NCBI RefSeq assembly: GCF_014191875.1
Contig: NZ_JACHXD010000019.1
Location: 1-64,000, forward strand
Source: Pseudoduganella violacea
GTDB taxonomy: Bacteria; Pseudomonadota; Gammaproteobacteria; Burkholderiales; Burkholderiaceae_D
Direction of reading: 5' to 3'
DNA length: 64,000 nucleotides
The translations under genes and the position numbers were made by a program. The first letter of the stretch is position 1, and every line of letters starts with the position of its first letter. This document shows, piece by piece, positions 61,457 to 64,000 of the stretch. Under the pieces are notes generated by a model. It searched no databases and was not told the DNA's origin. It was given only the letters and a program-made list of their open reading frames with translations.

Positions 61457-62853
61457 GCCGCCCCCTGTCGCTGACCACGCGGCTGACCGTCCTGTTTGCC
61501 ATTATCGCCAGTCTCTCGCTCGCGGCCCTGGGCGGCGTTACCCTGCTGGCCGTGGCGCGCCACTTCGAAGCGCAAGACCACGACCTGCTCTCCGGGAAGA
61601 TGCAGCTGGCGCGCCAGTTGGCGGCCGGCGCCGGCAGCAGCGCTGCGCTGGCGCAGCAGCTGCGCGTGGTGTTTGCCGGCCACCAGGACATGGCGGTCGT
61701 ACTGTGGTCCAGCGATGGCCGCCTGCTGATGCGCGCCGGGGATGGCGCCCTGACCCAGCTTCTAGCCAGCACCGCACCGCCCGACACCGGACCGGCCATG
61801 CGCAACTGGCAGTGGGGCAACCGCCACTTCCGGAGCGTGGCCAGCACCATCCCGGCACCCGGCACCGGCCAGCCGCTGCGCCTGGCGATCATGGTCGATG
61901 TCGACCATCACGACGCCTTCCTCGCCGACTTCGGCAAGGCGCTGGCCGTGTATGTGGCGCTGGCCGCGCTGGCCAGCGCCGGCCTGGGCTGGCTGGCGGC
62001 CAGGCGCGGTCTGCAGCCGCTATACGCGATGGAACGGCGCGCGGCGCACGTCGGCGCCGGCCAGCTTGACGTGCGCATGCCGGTCGATGCGGTGCCGGCG
62101 GAAATGGCGCAGCTGGCCCTGTCGCTAAACCAGATGCTCTCGCGGCTGGAAGAGGCCTTTCGCCGCCTGTCGGATTTTTCCTCCGATATCGCCCATGAAC
62201 TGCGTACCCCGCTGAGCAATCTGATGACGCAAACCCAGGTGGCGCTGAGCCAGACGCGCACGGCGGAGCAATATCGGGAGACCCTGGCCTCCAACGCGGA
62301 GGAGTGCGACCGGTTGACGCGCACGGTGTCGGACATGCTGTTCCTGGCCAAGGCTGAGCATGGATTGACCCTGCCATCGCGCGAGCACATCGCGCTCGAA
62401 CGCGAGATATCGGCCCTGCTCGAGTTCTATGAAGCGCTGGCGGAGGACCGCCAGGTGTCGCTGCGGACCACCGGCGCCGGCACCATCTGTGGCGACCGGC
62501 TCATGATCCGGCGCGCCATCGGCAACCTGCTGTCGAACGCCCTGCGCCATACGCCGGCGGGAGGCACCATCGAGGTAGCCGTGGCGCGCACGGCCACCGG
62601 TTTGCGTTTGTATGTCGACAATCCCGGCCCGGAGATCGGCGCCGACGCCCTCCCCCATGTCTTCGAGCGCTTCTACCGGGTGGAAAAAGACCGCAGCCAT
62701 CGCGCCGATGGCGAAGGCGCGGGGTTGGGGCTGGCCATCACCCAGGCGATCGCCCTGGCGCACGGCGGCACGGCCAGCGCCACCTCGGGCGCTGGCCGGA
62801 CCTGCTTTAGCCTGGATTTTCCTGCCGCAGACTCATCAAACAAAATCGCCTGA
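61453..62853 (+). CDS. copS: Heavy-metal sensor histidine kinase CopS
   Basis: A 466-residue membrane kinase. Two hydrophobic helices (residues 8-30 and 160-180) flank a periplasmic sensor, followed by HAMP, HisKA (DFSSDIAHELRTPLSNLMTQ) and the ATPase (NLLSNALRHTP, VDNPGPEIG, GEGAGLGLAI). It phosphorylates CopR in response to periplasmic copper. Its stop lies only 22 bases from the end of the convergent rhs gene. Confidence 0.92.
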   Translation: MSRPLSLTTRLTVLFAIIASLSLAALGGVTLLAVARHFEAQDHDLLSGKMQLARQLAAGAGSSAALAQQLRVVFAGHQDMAVVLWSSDGRLLMRAGDGALTQLLASTAPPDTGPAMRNWQWGNRHFRSVASTIPAPGTGQPLRLAIMVDVDHHDAFLADFGKALAVYVALAALASAGLGWLAARRGLQPLYAMERRAAHVGAGQLDVRMPVDAVPAEMAQLALSLNQMLSRLEEAFRRLSDFSSDIAHELRTPLSNLMTQTQVALSQTRTAEQYRETLASNAEECDRLTRTVSDMLFLAKAEHGLTLPSREHIALEREISALLEFYEALAEDRQVSLRTTGAGTICGDRLMIRRAIGNLLSNALRHTPAGGTIEVAVARTATGLRLYVDNPGPEIGADALPHVFERFYRVEKDRSHRADGEGAGLGLAITQAIALAHGGTASATSGAGRTCFSLDFPAADSSNKIA

Positions 62854-62875
62854 CCTTCCGACAGCATCTCCCGGC

Positions 62876-64000
62876 TCAGGGCAAATGGTGAGCCTTATAA
62901 TTGTTCTTCGTCGGCGCCTGGGGGTCGTTATCCGGAACAGAGTCTTTGAACAACGGCGGATTGTACAGACCAGTGTTCTCATCTGGTCCGATATAACTGA
63001 CCACCGGCTGCAAGCTGCGATAATGTCTCAGGGCCTCGTCATTTCTGCCAAAGCAATATGCAAGAATGGCGTGTTCGCCTTTATTGGAAGTCAGCGTGTT
63101 GAATTCGGTATCCGTCATGCCCTTCATGTTATAAAACCGCAGCCGGCTATTAAAACTCCCCTTCGGATAGTTATCGTTAGCGTAGTAACCGAAACCCGTT
63201 CGTTTCCCGGGAAGCTGGTGGAAAGTCACATTTTGCATGGTTCCCAACTCCGGCACCACCCGGTTCTTGGTATGTATGAATTCCATCATCGGATTCTGCA
63301 CGTGAGAAGCCGTAACCCATTGGCTACCGGCATAGCTGGTCAAATCCTCCTCCAAAAAATCCTGTTCGAGATAGGGTTGATAACGTAGTTTTCCATCCCA
63401 GTTATTTCCATGCCAATTCCCATGGGATCCGCTCAGAATATTGATGGGACGTTGGCTAAAACTCTTTCTTCTTTTTAATATCTCCAGTGGCCCCGGCCCG
63501 ATATTCGGTGTCCCACCAATGGACTGAGGGGCGTATGAGGGGCCAAACTGATTGTTATCCAGCGTCTCCAATTCACTGCCTGTGATTGCCCGGTCCGCAC
63601 CAAAGACATACTGATGCTTACCCAAAATACGGGAGCTTTTCTGTCTCACACTATGCCAGACCTGGTCGCCAGCAGGTCGATGCTTGTCATATTGCCAGGT
63701 CGGTGCTGCCAGCCCGGTATTCTTCTGGGATGAGCCCTTAAAATATGCCGGCCCGCGGCTCTGAGCCGCGCCACTGGCGGAGGCGCCCTGCCCATCCAGA
63801 TCTGCCTCGCCGACCAGCGAACTTTCCCGATTCAGGCCGGCAAAATCTGAGAAGGCGATGGGATTATTGCCTACCATGCAGAAGAGATTCAGGCCATCGA
63901 CCGTGCCGGCGGGATCGGGACTGATCCACCTGAACAGCCAGGGCGCGTAATAACGGAAGCCGTAGTAGTACAGGCCGCTGCCGTCGCGTTCCTTGCCCGA
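62876..64000 (-). CDS. Rhs family protein, C-terminal part (partial at window edge)
   Basis: The reading frame is open from the window edge (64000) to 62876, giving the last 374 residues. The first 60 show the Rhs-associated core (GLYYYGFRYYAPWLFRWISP, then GLNLFCMVGNNPIAFSDFAG). The remaining 310 residues are a variable C-terminal domain with no family known to me; notable parts are PINILSGSHGNWHGNNWDGK and VTFHQLPGKRTGFGYYANDN. Such tips are often toxins released by self-cleavage after the core. No small gene follows on the same strand, since copS converges 22 bases away. Confidence 0.82.
   Translation of the reverse strand, partial: SGKERDGSGLYYYGFRYYAPWLFRWISPDPAGTVDGLNLFCMVGNNPIAFSDFAGLNRESSLVGEADLDGQGASASGAAQSRGPAYFKGSSQKNTGLAAPTWQYDKHRPAGDQVWHSVRQKSSRILGKHQYVFGADRAITGSELETLDNNQFGPSYAPQSIGGTPNIGPGPLEILKRRKSFSQRPINILSGSHGNWHGNNWDGKLRYQPYLEQDFLEEDLTSYAGSQWVTASHVQNPMMEFIHTKNRVVPELGTMQNVTFHQLPGKRTGFGYYANDNYPKGSFNSRLRFYNMKGMTDTEFNTLTSNKGEHAILAYCFGRNDEALRHYRSLQPVVSYIGPDENTGLYNPPLFKDSVPDNDPQAPTKNNYKAHHLP

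Overview
The window reads as DNA of a GC-rich betaproteobacterium, most like the Oxalobacteraceae (Massilia, Janthinobacterium or Duganella type). This is inferred from gene content and codon use, with no rRNA or tRNA marker to settle it. It is a mosaic: a large mobile-element backbone carrying a PRTRC (ParB-related, ThiF-related cassette) system alternates with inserted or host-type accessory blocks, with broken genes at several block edges. No rRNA, tRNA or CRISPR array was seen.

Region by region. 1-5.4 kb: a broken AraC regulator; a His-Xaa-Ser peptide-modification cluster hxsB-hxsC-hxsA (two radical SAM maturases and a secreted His-Xaa-Ser protein, with no hxsD in the window); a strong terminator; and a decayed outer-membrane efflux gene. 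5.4-7.5 kb: a PhzF-family enzyme, a truncated duplicate of a gene found intact at 18.3 kb, an IS481-type remnant and small genes. 7.9-18 kb: a secreted cytochrome c protein, a convergent M11-type metalloprotease lipoprotein, a LuxR-type regulator, a 1553-residue RTX protein with DUF11-like domains and 372-bp tandem repeats, and a DUF3467 gene.

18.2-31.4 kb: the mobile backbone. In order it has a degenerate integrase-like protein with an N-terminal HTH, a Gp3-like (hydrolase or metal-binding) protein, SbcD-like and SbcC-like nuclease subunits, then PRTRC E, C (ubiquitin-like), F, B (E2-like) and ThiF (E1-like). A 3-kb block (alpha/beta-hydrolase remnant, SDR, MerR, EamA, YciI) is wedged between the sbcC-like gene and PRTRC E. 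PRTRC ParB and protein A (JAB protease) are not in the window.

31.4-41.4 kb: DUF4265 and small genes, then a minus-strand signalling operon: periplasmic ligand-binding protein, hybrid histidine kinase, REC-PAS-GGDEF-EAL-REC protein and a small Cys-rich protein. 41.1-52.1 kb: more element genes, including many small orphans, an H-NS-like protein, a PadR/GyrI-like pair, an Mrr-like endonuclease coupled to a tyrosine recombinase, and PRTRC D (actin-like) with a small overlapping partner after a 1.3-kb non-coding stretch.

52.3-64 kb: a GT2/ArnT-like lipid-glycosylation pair, a secreted acetamidase-like protein, a copper-resistance cluster (copK-, copI-, copB-, copA-like genes and copRS with a clear CopR-type box), and the 3' end of an rhs gene with a novel C-terminal domain.

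The points most worth following are the PRTRC ubiquitin-like cassette lacking its JAB protease, the hxsBCA cluster without hxsD, the duplicated integrase-like gene end, and the rhs C-terminal domain with no immunity gene downstream.
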